From Pseudoips prasinana (taxonomy: Eukaryota > Arthropoda > Insecta > Lepidoptera > Nolidae), in the NCBI GenBank assembly GCA_951640165.1, contig OX621237.1:12896001-12960000 (forward strand): a stretch of 64,000 nucleotides of DNA. The letters are read 5' to 3'. Below, one piece after another: positions 21,829 to 34,008 of the stretch. The position numbers and the translations under genes are program-made. The notes under the pieces were generated by a model. The model saw nothing but the letters and a program-made list of their open reading frames with translations, had not been told where the DNA came from and made no database searches. The first letter of the stretch is position 1. The number at the start of each line of letters is the position of its first letter.

Positions 21829-22278
21829 ATCTTTTAAAGGCCTTTTTATATATTACAAACATGCACTTCAGTTTTAGTTATTTATGTAAAAGCCGTATAG
21901 AGCAAAAGAAAAACCGTCTACGACCGGAGTGTAATGGTCGAAGCCGGAGTGGGGCATGGCGTGTCGTGTCAGGTGTCACAACAGAAGGAAGCGTATATAG
22001 GACATGTCTATTGTAACACCGACACAACGTCGTGGCCGACTTTGTACACCACCTACAGTACCACAGACAGTACTTTGTATACTTGTACCATTTGTTCGCA
22101 TTCAGCGTCATTACTTTAATGGATCTGTTTTGAACACAATGATTTCGATATTGTAATGATATTACCTGCCCTCCTATAAAATAAAACCTCTTTTAAGAAG
22201 GTAGAAAACTCTGGCCATTCTTGTAAAATAGCTGGACATAAGTTTTAAAGTTGGAATAGAATTCGAATTAATAAAAAA
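21829..22278. other. Non-coding sequence with opposed short frames
   Basis: Both strands are open for 61-77 codons between about 21880 and 22119, with no recognisable protein. Nothing else. Confidence 0.3.
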
Positions 22279-22558
22279 TAACCGGCCAAGTGCGAGTCGG
22301 ACACGCGCACGAAGGGTTCCGTACCATTGTATATAAAAACGAGTAAAAAATTCTCGTTTGTTGTATGGGAGCCCCCTTAAAAATTTATTTTTTAGTATTT
22401 GTTGTTATAGCGGCAACAGAAATACATCATTTGTGAAAATTTCAACTGTCTAACTGTCACGGTTCATGAGCTACAGCCTGGTGACAGACGAACAGACAGA
22501 CAGACAGCGAAGTCTTAGTAATAGGGTCCAATTTTACCCTTTGGGGACGGAACCCTAA
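22279..22558 (+). repeat. 'GGGTTCCGTA' interspersed repeat
   Basis: Starts AACCGGCCAAGTGCGAGTCG, then GAAGGGTTCCGTACCATT, and ends with CCTTTGGGGACGGAACCCTA, so the GGTTCCG / CGGAACC ends are inverted. A diverged copy is at 39260-39500. Widespread type in Lepidoptera; origin (LINE tail or MITE) not decided here. Confidence 0.65.
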
Positions 22559-23019
22559 AACAGTATAATTTAATGTTTTGAGTGATGATTGTCAAGAGTT
22601 ACAAAAGTGAAGTACTAAAGAATGTATTATGAAAACTAGTTTATTATTATTAAATAAAATACGTGATTAGTGTTTCATACGTGTGTTATCATTTTGAAGA
22701 TCTCCCCCTAGATCCCAGTCAGGATACCCTCGCTGCTGCGAGTGTAACATTATTTAACTTGATTGGGTAATTGTTTGTCTTAACTATGTCTAGTCAAATA
22801 GGTCTTATAAAAAGAGATTTAGAACTCTCTCTGCAGTAGTTATGCAACGCGCAATGTAGTTCATACAACCATTTTATGCTATTAATGTTCACTCAGCCAC
22901 CGTCTAGATAATTTATTTTATTTATCGTGAACTAGTACAGTTTTTGAACAGCCGGTTTGGACTGTAAACACTAATTACTTAAACCATGTAAATATATGTG
23001 CTAATTATATTCTTTTTTA
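22559..23019. other. Non-coding sequence
   Basis: Nothing recognised. Confidence 0.4.
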
Positions 23020-23215
23020 ATATCTCGTTGATCCAACGGCAGCGTGTTGAACCGTAAATAATGAGGTCCCGGGTTCTAATCCAGGGTGAGGACAAAAATT
23101 TATCTGTCAAGAAAATTTCTTAGCATCCCGAAATCTGGGTGTTGGCGGTATTACACCTACGTAGTAACTCCGTGTCCATGCGGAAAGAGGTCGAATCTTC
23201 ATTGAGACTGACCAC
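23020..23215 (+). mobile_element. tRNA-headed SINE (diverged)
   Basis: TCTCGTTGATCCAACGGCAG and CCCGGGTTCTAATCCAGGG look like diverged A- and B-box regions, followed by a non-coding body. Family differs from SINE-A, B and D. Confidence 0.4.
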
Positions 23216-23299
23216 CATTGTTTTGATCTTTATATGTGAAACATTTCATGTAGTGAAGTTTTATCTAAGATAGAATCTAGTAATGGTACAGCTAATGTC

Positions 23300-23525
23300 A
23301 TGGGTCAACTAACACATTGCCATCTGATCCCATAGTAGGCAAAGCCTTTTCTATGGCAATCAGACAACTGACAAACATACTAATATATATACATATTTGA
23401 GATAAATTATACCCAGACACCGAACATATAATCGTGCAAATCATACAATGTCCTGGGAGGGGATCGAACTTACGACCTCCGCTTAGAAGTCAGGGTCACT
23501 AACGACTAGACCAACATACTAACTT
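23300..23525 (-). mobile_element. SINE-C copy
   Basis: Reverse complement: a SINE-A-like tail (TTGCCATCTGATCCCATAGT), then GTCCTGGGAGGGGATCGAAC (B box) and GTCACTAACGACTAGACCAAC (head). A related reverse copy is at 57577-57772. Confidence 0.55.
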
Positions 23526-24772
23526 TAAGACGTATATACCAAGCCAAAATATACATATAAGTAATCTTATTTCCTGGATTTTACTATAATAAAGTTTTAC
23601 GCAGTCTACAGCAACAAACTTATCAAATAATTTTAATTCAACTTATTTTACTAAATCCGCCCTTAATGGAATCTTCAACTGTAATAATGTCCAATTATCT
23701 ATACACACATTTATGTATAGATATTCTCTATAACAGACAATATATTACCTACCGTACAAAGAAGTCAAAAGGTACAGGCAGTTACTTACAAATAATAATA
23801 GATATAACCTACAGTGTAAATGATTGTTCCAGTAACAATACACGGGTTGGAACAGTAGATCAGAACAGATACACGATAGAGGAGATAATTACCGTTATGT
23901 CATACTATTGTACATCCATACAAATGAACAGCGGAGCTATATAATAGCATTAAATGAGTTACGAGTACATACTTTAAAAGCCCTCTTTATAGGCTGTTCA
24001 TTAATTTTGCACGCTTTTAGCGAGGTCCAGGCCGCTAATGTTGTTTCCGAACGTGCGGTAGAGAATCATAAAATATTATTATGCATAACAGTAATGTAGG
24101 CAGTGGAGATCTTTGAGGGAGGCCTTTGTCCAACAGTGGGCGTAGGTAGTCGTATCAACCTGCGTTTGTTTATTTTTTTATGAATAACCAACCTCTAAAA
24201 GAAGAAGGGTTCTCAATTCGATGTCTATTGTTAACTTTTATTTTGGTGTTTGTACACCGATCGCTACAGCTTTCGTGAAATGATTTTCTAGTTTATTATT
24301 ATATATTTTTTATGGTGGATGGGTTTGCCTTGACCACGATCTCACCTGATAGTAAGTGAATATGTGGTCAAAGGTGAACCCCGCGTACCCATAAGATACA
24401 TGTTCACTCTGGTTTTGAATCAACCCATGTTGTATGGGTATGGAAACACTTAATTCGGGAGAGTGTTCAATTTTTTTAAGTTCTAGGATTACTCGGCAAT
24501 TATGATGCATGGTAAGACTCTAATAAGTATGTATATAGAGTACATTTGTACATATATAAAAACTCTCAACATTACAGAGTCTAAGCCACAATATTACAAA
24601 CTTGTTGGCACGCCAGAAGGTTACATGTAACAGGAAAATCTTTTACATTTTAATGTACAATTGGTAGTGTTATCGCATAATAGCTAGCTCTCTTCCAGTC
24701 AACCGTTAATTGAACAAAAGATATTTATAAAAAAATAGTGCTTGTCAGATGACACGTACCATCATTGTTAAT
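23526..24772. other. Non-coding sequence
   Basis: Holds one fragment of the second-form CATC-type repeat at 24105-24150 (GGAGATCTTTGAGGGAGGCC on this strand). No gene. Confidence 0.4.
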
Positions 24773-25030
24773 TGACGGGCCAGTTGGCGTGGTTGCTAAA
24801 CGCTTACTTTTCACGTCACGGCGTCGCAAGTCGTGCGTTCGATTCCCGTCCAGGACAGATATTTGTATGCATGAACATGTCTGTCTTCCTGAGTCCGGGT
24901 GTAATTATATGTAGGTATTTGCAAAAAGAAAAGTAGTATATGTAATAAATCAGTTATCTGGTTTCCATAGTACAAGCTCTGCTCAGTATGGGATCAGATG
25001 GCCGTGTGTGAATAATGTCCCAGGATATTA
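24773..25030 (+). mobile_element. SINE-A copy
   Basis: Head GACGGGCCAGTTGGCGTGG with a short internal duplication around the B box (CACGGCGTCGCAAGTCG), normal body and tail. Confidence 0.7.
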
Positions 25031-25844
25031 TTTTTTTTTATTTATTTTTTTTGGAATCCTATATTAATCCTGAATAAGTAAATACTACAAATTAGTACCT
25101 ACTAGTAAATATAATGTCCAATTATAGATAAAGAGAATGATAAAATACTAAGAAATACGATATACATACGCCGTTGTGGCAAATTACGAAAAGAGGCAAT
25201 GGTTTATACCCTTGAGTCTTGATTAACATTCAGGTGCCAATACTGTGGATATAGAAGGTTATCGAAAGTTAATTTATCCAAAATAATTGTGAATAATTAT
25301 TCGGTAGGTATCTTTATAATAAATGTTCCTCACATGTGTCCGTAAAAACGTTTTCACGTCCAAACATTCCGAATTTATATGAGAACATGAGAACTTTAAA
25401 CACTTACCAAAATGACCGTGTGCTAAATTCAATTGATATATTGTCGTACTACATTAAAAATACCCACAAAATTAATTACCACTAATACGCTATGCTATTT
25501 GGACCTAATTACAATAAGAAAAATGAATATCGTTCTTGTTTGTAAGTATAAATATTTACAAATCTTGGAAAGAATTTAATATTAAAGCCATTATTTATCT
25601 TGGGAACAACAAAGCTCAGAGGCTTCACCCGGCTAAGTCGTAAAAGTATCGACGTAGGTACTTGCTCGTCGTAATAGGTACCTACTAAGTCGCTGAATAC
25701 GCAGAACTGGGTAACTAACCAACCTACGTAAAGTTGAAACTCATTACATACTCTTCTTTACCCAGACTAACAAACTAAATCGTTTTATCGCGGGGACCTT
25801 TACCACCATGTAATTAATGAACACAAAGCATACGTTGACTCAGT
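25031..25844. other. AT-rich non-coding sequence
   Basis: No gene. GGCTAAGTCGTAAAAGTATC near 25633 may be a MITE-3 remnant. Confidence 0.35.
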
Positions 25845-25945
25845 ACAATATGGGCCGCACAAAAAGTTGTACTGTGCGAAGGTCGAACTCGAAACATGAG
25901 GACGCCGAGGTAGACCTTAACCACTGCGTCACACGCGCAGCCCAA
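25845..25945 (-). mobile_element. Diverged SINE-B-like head
   Basis: Reverse complement with a degenerate B box (GTGCGAAGGTCGAACTCGA) and head (CTTAACCACTGCGTCACACG). Confidence 0.45.
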
Positions 25946-25964
25946 AAGACCTAAAACGGCCTAG

Positions 25965-26089
25965 GTACAGACGCCAGCACATCAAGCTACCCCAATCTGT
26001 CAAATTTCCCCAATTGAAAGTGAACCTTATGCTTAAAAGAAATTTAACAGATTGGGGCACATCCAGCTAGGATGTGCTCGCGTTTGTAC
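25965..26089. mobile_element. MITE-1, copy 2
   Basis: Starts GTACAGACGCCAGCACATC and ends GGATGTGCTCGCGTTTGTAC; the centre is slightly shortened. Confidence 0.8.
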
Positions 26090-26098
26090 ATAGCTCAA

Positions 26099-26276
26099 CT
26101 AGCTGTGGATTCCCCCGCTTTCAAATTTATTAATTTTAGCCTATGTGTTATTCGAATATATAAGCTATATTATCTACTAAAAAGTTTCATCAAAATCCGT
26201 TCGGTAGTTTTTACGTGAAGAAGTAACAAACATACACACTCGCACACTCACTTTCGCCTCTATAATATTAGTGTGA
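26099..26276 (-). mobile_element. Helitron-like element
   Basis: Minus-strand start TCACACTAATATTATAGAGG; end GGGGGAATCCACAGCTAG before a T, ten bases from MITE-1 copy 2. Confidence 0.6.
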
Positions 26277-26535
26277 TTAACTTATTCTACTTTAGACAAG
26301 TGGCAATCGACAGTGGCAAAGGTCCCTATAAAACATATACTTCTCATGTTACCTTTATTAAAACATATCATATCGGTGAGACCGGAATAATATCGGCTTA
26401 AATTAAACATTCTCACTCTTACGAGACCACAACTACAACACGTGGTCAATTGATATCTGTTACAAGAACATCAATAGTATTGTAACATACATAACATAGT
26501 GTGAGGCACCGAAGCCGCTCAATCTATAACAATAA

Positions 26536-27166
26536 TCTATACAAATAAATAAAATTGGAGTGTCTGTTTGTAATATTAAAATAACCGGTTCTTACGACAT
26601 AAATATGAATATATATATGGTACATACACCAAAATAACACTTTTTACAATTTTTGTCTGTCTGTCTGTCTGTTTGTTCCGGCTAATCTCTGAAACGGCTG
26701 GACCGATTTTGACGGGACTTTTATTGGCAGGTAGCTGATGCAATAAGGAGTAACTTAGGCTACTTTTATTTTAGAAAATGTCATTTATTTTACTAAAAAA
26801 CAAAAAACTAATTAACACGCGGACGAAGTCGCGGGCACAGCTAGTATATTAATATCTATACAAATAAATAAAATTGGAGTGTCTGTTTGTAATATTAAAA
26901 TAACCGGTTCTTACGACATAAATATGAATATATATATATGGTACATACACCAAAATAACACTTTTTACAATTTTTGTCTGTCTGTTTGTTCCGGCTAATC
27001 TCTGAAACGGCTGGACCGATTTTGACGGGACTTTTATTGGCAGGTAGCTGATGTAATAAGGAGTAACTTAGGCTACTTTTATTTTAGAAAATGTCATTTA
27101 TTTTACTAAAAAACAAAAACTAATTAACACGCGGACGAAGTCGCGGGCACAGCTAGTATATTAATA
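26536..27166 (+). repeat. Tandem pair of Helitron-like units
   Basis: Two near-identical units (26536-26854 and 26855-27166). Each starts TCTATACAAATAAATAAAAT, ends ACGAAGTCGCGGGCACAGCT then AG, and is followed by TATATTAATA. Differences are one substitution, one fewer (TCTG) pair, one extra AT and one fewer A, so the duplication is recent. Confidence 0.85.
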
Positions 27167-27171
27167 ATAAT

Positions 27172-27385
27172 ACCGTGGAACACCTGCCATCTCATCTCAA
27201 ACTAAGCAGAGCTTGTATTAAGGAAACCAGATAACTGATATACTGTATAGTATATCAGTTATCTGGTTTCCTGGTTTTCTGGTTATATAGTCTACTACAT
27301 TACTTTTGTAAATACATACTTATATAGATAATTACACCCAGACAGGACAAACAGACATGGTCTGCCCTGGGTGGCAATCGAACCC
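27172..27385 (-). mobile_element. SINE-A copy, rearranged
   Basis: Reverse-complement SINE-A, with the tail segment around the TATCAGTTATCTGG block duplicated in inverted orientation (hairpin 27222-27271, 23-bp perfect arms, 4-base loop). Head lost after the B box. Confidence 0.6.
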
Positions 27386-27448
27386 GTTAAAGTAGTTATT
27401 AAAGCTAAAGAACATAAATACAAAATAATATAATATTGAATATAGATA

Positions 27449-27538
27449 ATAAATGCAGAAAAATAAATTGAACACAAACATTCGGTACAGCCTAGGCTGT
27501 ACCGAATGTTTGTGTTCAATTTATTTTTCTGCATTTAT
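27449..27538. repeat. Perfect 90-bp palindrome without spacer
   Basis: Every base from 27449 to 27538 pairs with its mirror position around the centre CAGCCT/AGGCTG, giving 45-bp arms and no loop. The open frame read through it is a by-product. Confidence 0.95.
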
Positions 27539-28319
27539 AATAATTCGAAAGGTTCCTTGGGAAAAAATCTCGAGCCATCTACAATCACTTACAATTACTT
27601 TTTAAGTCAATGCGTAATGTTCATCTAATTTCAGCAATGAGTGTAAACCAAAATACTATCGCCAATGTAGTAGATACACAGAATGTATGTATATAAGAAC
27701 AAAGTTTAACCAGTACGGTTAAACGTTTAGCTACCACTGGTAGTATATTATTACGTCATACCTATTATTCGTCAATTAACTTACACCTCAAATGTGGGAT
27801 TTTTTTACCACCATTAAATATCATCATGAAAAATAATGTTAATTTTTAATACGTTGAATATCTTTCTGTCGGAGAACCAAGGTTGGATACCACAGACAAA
27901 ACATAGGAGATGAACAGATTGTCTATAGGAAGCCGGTCAAAATATTTTTTTAAATAGGTTTTGAAGTCGAATGACATCAAAATACGGTAAGTACCTATTT
28001 TAGAATACAGTAAGTATTTTCCAAGTAAGTAACTAGAGTGCCATTATACTTAATAACGAGGGAATGAACCGCGGCTACTCAATATTGGAATACATATTTA
28101 GACTAGGTCGATATCTGACGAGGAAATTGGATAATTGAGGAAGGGAGCGGCCGACGACGGGACCTAGATTCGCTGCTTATTAACATCTTTCTACTACATT
28201 CCATGTGTTGCTCAATATACTTGAACATTTACTACTTTAGTTATTCGAAATTTTATAACAGTATTGAATAATTCTATCACGATCACTTTTTTAACTTTAC
28301 TAGGAAGGACTTTACTAGC
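27539..28319. other. Non-coding sequence
   Basis: Nothing recognised. Confidence 0.4.
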
Positions 28320-28410
28320 ATGCAGTTCACGGACACAAAGCACACCCAGACTCAGAACAACAATGTATGGGTCACGGAAGTAGTTGGGCTGTGCCGGATT
28401 CGCACAAAAG
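28320..28410 (-). mobile_element. Diverged SINE-B-like fragment
   Basis: Reverse complement with CACACCCAGACTCAGAACAA and GTATGGGTCACGGAAGTAGT; the B box is degenerate. Confidence 0.4.
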
Positions 28411-29143
28411 AGCGCCGCCTAGGTGGTACATGAGGCGACCACCTTAAGTATCATTGTCATATATCTTGTACTAAGTTATATATCCTCTGTCTTGTATATA
28501 ATCAAAAACATCCGCGTTGGAGCGGTGTAAGCCGTCGGGTTTGGCCGTAGCACACAGGAGGCTAGGACTTCGATTGCCGCATCCTACAATCTTTGTGTAA
28601 AATCAAATAATGGTCTCAGAGTCTTGTCGTGAGGGTCAATCCTCCGTGCCACAAAGAGCACGTTAATCTGTCAATAACAGAAGCTAAAATAACATCTATG
28701 TCAATCATTTCTGGTAGTCAGAAGCATAATAGTGTCTCACACTAGGTCTAAACACGAAATGGGAAAAAGCAAAGAATAAGAAGTTTCATTCATGTGTTCT
28801 CTTACTTAGTGTCCTTCTTTCCATGGTGTCCTTAACAATCTATCAAAATCATTTATTACGTGCTCAGTATGAAACTTTACAGATTTTAAATCGACTTTCC
28901 GGTAATTATTGTGAGAGACGGTTTTTATAGATTACTAACTTTTGATTTTATAGAGGTATTATTTATTTGGTACTGTCTCCGTGAGTGAGTGGCATCGTAG
29001 CTGCTAAACCAGTAAACCACTCGGTTAACTATGTCTAGAAAAGGTCAAATTTGACTACAGCTATATTTTAAGACTTCATTGATCCTAAAACACGACTTAT
29101 TCTCACGACAAATACTTCACCTGTATAAAATTGATTTCCTTTT
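28411..29143. other. Non-coding sequence
   Basis: No gene. A GC-richer patch at 28512-28600 may be an old tRNA-headed repeat but lacks clear boxes. Confidence 0.3.
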
Positions 29144-29390
29144 TGACGGGACTGTTGGCGTGGTTGGCAAATGCTTGCTTTTCATGCCGGAGGTCGTCCT
29201 TTCCCACCCAGGACAGATATTCGTATGCATGAACATGTCGGTTTGTCCTGAGTCTGGGTGTAATTATCTATATAAGTATGTATTTACAAAAGAAAAATAA
29301 TATATGTAGTATATCAGTTATCTGGTTTCCATAGTACAAGCTCTGCTTAGTTTGGGATCAGATGGACGTGTGTTAATAATGTCCCAGGAT
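29144..29390 (+). mobile_element. SINE-A copy
   Basis: Head GACGGGACTGTTGGCGTGG; the B box is shortened by a small deletion; body and tail normal. Confidence 0.7.
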
Positions 29391-31553
29391 ATTTATTTAT
29401 TTATAAAAAATCTAGAAATAACCTAAAACAAAATTTCACAAAAACACCACTTTAGTTAAACTGTTATTTTAGATATAGTATATTTTATAGATAGTGTATT
29501 TTCTTATTAGGGAAAACGTTGATGTCTTGGAGTTGCATTTAAATAAAGTTTATATTTCAACCGCAATTATTATTTTGTTCATCCTGTTTTCTTACTTTTG
29601 GGATTTCTCTATTTTGACCCGTACTAACTTAAATAAAAATGGGTGGTTATTTATTTTTAGGTTAGTATTTTTACAAAACAGCTTCCTTCGTAAAAACTCG
29701 TTTATAGTTTGTAGTAAAAATCTAATAACTTAGAGTTGAGGTTTTCGGACGATAATAATACCGCTCCAGACATGTCTGGAGATCGTGGCAGACGCAAAAA
29801 GTGATGTATGGTATAACAAAAGCTTTGGTATTTGTTCAAGTTAGTCCCCTTAACAGTTAAGGCGTTTATGCACCGAACGATTTCTTTGTATATGGCGAGG
29901 ACAACATCGTATCGTCAAGAATACCGTTGGTGCACAAACGCTCTAAGTGCACAAAATTCCTACTTATTTACGTATGTACATTGTACATATTGATTATCAA
30001 AATTCCCTTTAAATTTTTAAACATACATTTTTACACATGCAAATATTATTTGGATATTTTTATACACACTTTTGATGTGTGTATAATATGAGCGTCCGTA
30101 TAGAAAAAAAAAATAACATGTCAAGTACAGTTAAGTGTCCAATGAAGCACTAAGAGATTTCTAGGATAAACTGTAAAAAGCATCTTAAAAAAACAACAAT
30201 GGGCAAAATGAGCAGAGCTATACCAACACATTAAATACAAAAATAATCGAGATCTAGAAAATCGCTAAAGTATGTTGATAACCTTTACAGTACAGGTAAT
30301 TTCCGGGTAGAATAAATCGATATTACGATGGTTTAACATCTTGGAATACTCATTTTTACGAGTCTTAAGTCATGACCAAAATAAAGTGACATCAGTCGTT
30401 CTGCTACTAATATAATCATAGTAATTACGTCTCTGCTAGCTAGCTAGCTATTTGCGCTCTATCTAGAGTTAATCTAAAATGAAGGCAGTCCATGTTAAGC
30501 GCTAGTTAGTTAGATAAATTACTTAAAACGATCAGCTGGTGAAACATTTATTAAAGCACTCGAGACAACTCGTTACCACGTAACGATTCGGGCTCGTACC
30601 GTAGCGTTAATCACGGTTCAGGTTATGTAAAAGTGTCTCTACTATGAATCTCGTGCTAGTACTTAGTTCAAATCACTGCTGAGATTCCATTAAAAATACA
30701 CACTTATATCTGTAGTATAATATATCTCTAGTATTCCTTTGAATACAAATTCTGTAATTTCCAATTTCTCTGGAAATCCTATACAATGTGGCATCCTGTC
30801 TCCGATAATACGGAAAAATTAAAAAGTCGTGTAAGTTATGATGGTCAAGTATATTTTTGACGACTTTTTTTATTCGGCTTATAGTGTAAGTTTTTAGTAA
30901 GTCGTCGATTTTGTGGACTTAGCATATGCTAAACATGTACTCAGAGGGATTTGAAGATTGCTTTATAAATACCGACTTTGACTTAAGTCGAAAGTAAAGT
31001 CTGAGCAAAGTCTAAGTACGCTCTATAGATCTCAGCCTAAGAGAACAGATAGAATATATCATTAATGCCTCAATAGTGCCATCATTTTTCGATTTTACTT
31101 GTGTTCTGATTGACTGATTTTAACAAAGAACCGTTACTTGTATTATTACTATAAACATGTATAACTAATAGTTTTCGCAGCGTACGCCATTATAGTAATT
31201 TATGTAATAATAACTTAAGTAAAACCCAAGGTATCTTAAATTTCATATTTCAACTAATTTTTATTGTTATTTACGTGGGGATCTTATAATAAATTAACAA
31301 TGTTATCTAAACTAACAAACACACGAATAATCCCATCATATTCTTTTATAATATTAGTTATAATGAGTATTGTGACAAAAATTCTGAAATATGTATATAA
31401 ATTCCCACATGTACAAGTTTGGGTTTGATTAAGTATGTATTTGTACTCAGAATTATTATTACATTAGTTGGCCGCTGTAGAGATAATAAAGTTATAATAC
31501 AAGTTATAGTTGGATTGTTGGAACACACACAATTCTCAAAAAAATACCGGACA
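29391..31553. other. AT-rich non-coding sequence
   Basis: No gene seen. A (GCTA)n run lies near 30437-30449. The frame at 29494-29733 is AT-driven and unsupported. Confidence 0.4.
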
Positions 31554-31831
31554 CCGTATAAAAAAACGCAACGCCAGATGTCTTCACAATTAAATTTGGT
31601 GAATGCCAAATTGGCCCTTATGGCAGGTGCATTAAACAGCGATTGTGGAATCAGGGTGTGGTACCCGGTGCACAGCGGTCGACAGGTGGCGTCCGAACCG
31701 TCACAGCCACGCCGTCAGGTGCAAGCCGTGCAAACAACAGAAAGAGCTTTCAAAACGCCTACCTGGACACCATACAAAACTCTATTCATTCGGCCGATCT
31801 ACGACTATATAATTATTTTATCCATACTTAA
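31554..31831 (+). other. Candidate coding segment
   Basis: A frame open from about 31554 to a stop at 31829-31831 encodes blocks FGECQIGPYGRCIKQRLWNQ, VRTVTATPSGASRANNRKSF and AYLDTIQNSIHSADL, with GC content above its surroundings. An overlapping frame is open too. No convincing splice acceptor or start codon is visible and no family is recognised. It could be a terminal exon or an old element. Confidence 0.25.
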
Positions 31832-32041
31832 AGAATATCACCACATTCTTTATGAAATTAAAATTAAAAAATGTTTTATTCACTTATATCCATTAAGAGC
31901 GGTTGTAAATTGTCAAAACTTTATTTGTAATATACAAACTTTATAAAATTGTTTACTTTCAATGAGGGATTTAGTTATTTTTTTTTACTATAATATATGT
32001 ATATAATAGATTATTTTTGTCAAATGGAAGTTTTTAAATGG

Positions 32042-32108
32042 CATTTATGGAGATCTTTGGGGGAGGCCTTTGTCCAGCAGTGGACGTCTTTCGGCTGATA
32101 TGATAATG
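32042..32108 (-). repeat. CATC-type repeat fragment
   Basis: GGAGATCTTTGGGGGAGGCC, GTCCAGCAGTGGACGTCTTT and CGGCTGATATGATAATGATG, in reverse orientation. Confidence 0.7.
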
Positions 32109-33845
32109 ATGGAAGTTTTTATACTTTTACGTGTACGTTCTTTGTATCGTTTCTGTGCTGTTCTATCTGTATTGAGGTCTTTTAGATGGGCATTCATGAA
32201 GTTATTATTAGATCGTGTGTATGACGACGGTTGCACTTTAATTCTACTGCCAATCAATCAAAAAAATAAAAAATATTTATGAAAATGCGGTGGAATTTCT
32301 CCTACCGATTTAAACGCGGCTCTCTCAGCCGATACAGTCTGCCAAACATTCTCGAGAGGACATGGCATGAACGCTTTTGGTCCTTTATGTTAAAGTATTT
32401 ATACTCTAACAGGACCAAAAGAGAATTGGTAGTAGTTCCACGCTCTAGTTTCTAGGAAATAATGCAAGTATGTTGCATGTGTTGACTGACTTTGTGTTTC
32501 AAGTCGTTACTGTAAATTTTATCTATGGCCCATTCATGTTAAAAAATCTACTAGCCTATAGTATTAGTAGTACACTCAAGTTATTTTCTGTCATTTCGAT
32601 TTTGGTAGTGTCAAATCAGCACCGTCTTGGACTACCTGAAGATATTTGACCTTAGAGTTGAATTCAGTTGTTATTAGGTAAAACATACTACATAAGATTC
32701 AAAAATGTATCTAATGATATTTTATGACGAATGGTCGTATCGAAGGGCTCCTTAATGACGTATTTCTTCAATGACAAGTGAAAACGTTTTTCGTTCCTAG
32801 CACATTATAAATTTAGTTGATATTATGTTTATGGAAACTAAACGGTAATTTATAAGGTTTTCGTTTCTCCGAAAATCATTAAGATACGGTTCAGTCCGAA
32901 ATTTAAAAAATACAGGAATTTCTCACAAAGGTATTATCATAAGCTTAGTATTTTAGCATCCCAATAACAAAGTTTAGAAAAAGAAAAACTAAATATGTAA
33001 ACTCCACTCTTAAACCACGTCATGTACTATTAAAATAGAATAGGTCATTTCAGATTATTTTCATATTTAAATGTTGAATGCATTTAAAAAACTTAAATTG
33101 TTATTCACAACTGACATTTTCTTATCTTGGGGAACTCTGCGTTAACTGGAATTTAGATATGCAATTACGTATTGAAAAATACCTCAAGTAGTACTAATAT
33201 AGTAATATAATATAGACCACTACTTACTAATAAGGTTATATTTTATAGCGTTTATTTGTTTTATTAAATATTTATTGAAATTGTACAAATTATACATGAG
33301 TAACGCTAAAATGTAGAGTCGCTACGTTAGAGGAGTTTTCTATATATTATATTTCTAGATACATAAATACCAAATAGCATCAAAATATGTGAACTTGATA
33401 CACAGAGACCGCGCAAAAAATGTCATTAACCTTACATCGCCGGCGTAGTGATAATAAATAATTATACTTATGACTCTTATGAGTTATGACAGAAACATGG
33501 GAATCTTTGTTAGTCACGGTCAGGCTTAGTACCTACTTAAAGATCTTTGTACGTCCAGATTGTTGCATTAACTGATACCATATTCAAATACTTATAACTT
33601 GCACTCCATATTACAATGTAATGACTGGCCACGGATTTATAAAAACTCAGGCCTCTTTATACCTGGCATTAACTACATACCCTGATAGATAACAGACTAA
33701 TTGATGTAACCAATTACCATGCAAATTACACTTGAACTCAAAACACAGTCATGTAAGTAGACAGAAACGTATCACATGCTCACTGTCACAGCAAAACACT
33801 AAATAAAAAAGAACAACTGTCAACTGCGAACTCGTAAGATTTAAT
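32109..33845. other. AT-rich non-coding sequence
   Basis: No gene or repeat family recognised. Confidence 0.4.
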
Positions 33846-34008
33846 TTATGAAAGCACTTTATTTAATCGAGATGATTCGAAAATGTAAACACTCGGATTT
33901 AAAGTATCGCGGGAGTTAAAATTTGTCATGTAATGCCCTTCCGCGCTGGTCGGGCGGCGCGCGTCGTCTGAGCTGTCGCTTAGTGCCTTAGTCGCTATCG
34001 CTAGAGGA
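33846..34008 (-). other. Candidate terminal coding exon
   Basis: On the minus strand a plausible acceptor (TTTCCTCGTCTGACAG at 34009 upward) precedes 53 codons to a stop, including TKALSDSSDDARRPTSAEGH and LNPSVYIFESSRLNKVL. An AATAAA overlaps the last codons. The start is GC-rich against an AT-rich background. No upstream exon identified and no family recognised. Confidence 0.3.

Noticed and set aside
26536..27166. CRISPR-like array
   Set aside because: Only two long, near-identical units with Helitron-like ends; no short repeats and spacers, and the genome is eukaryotic.
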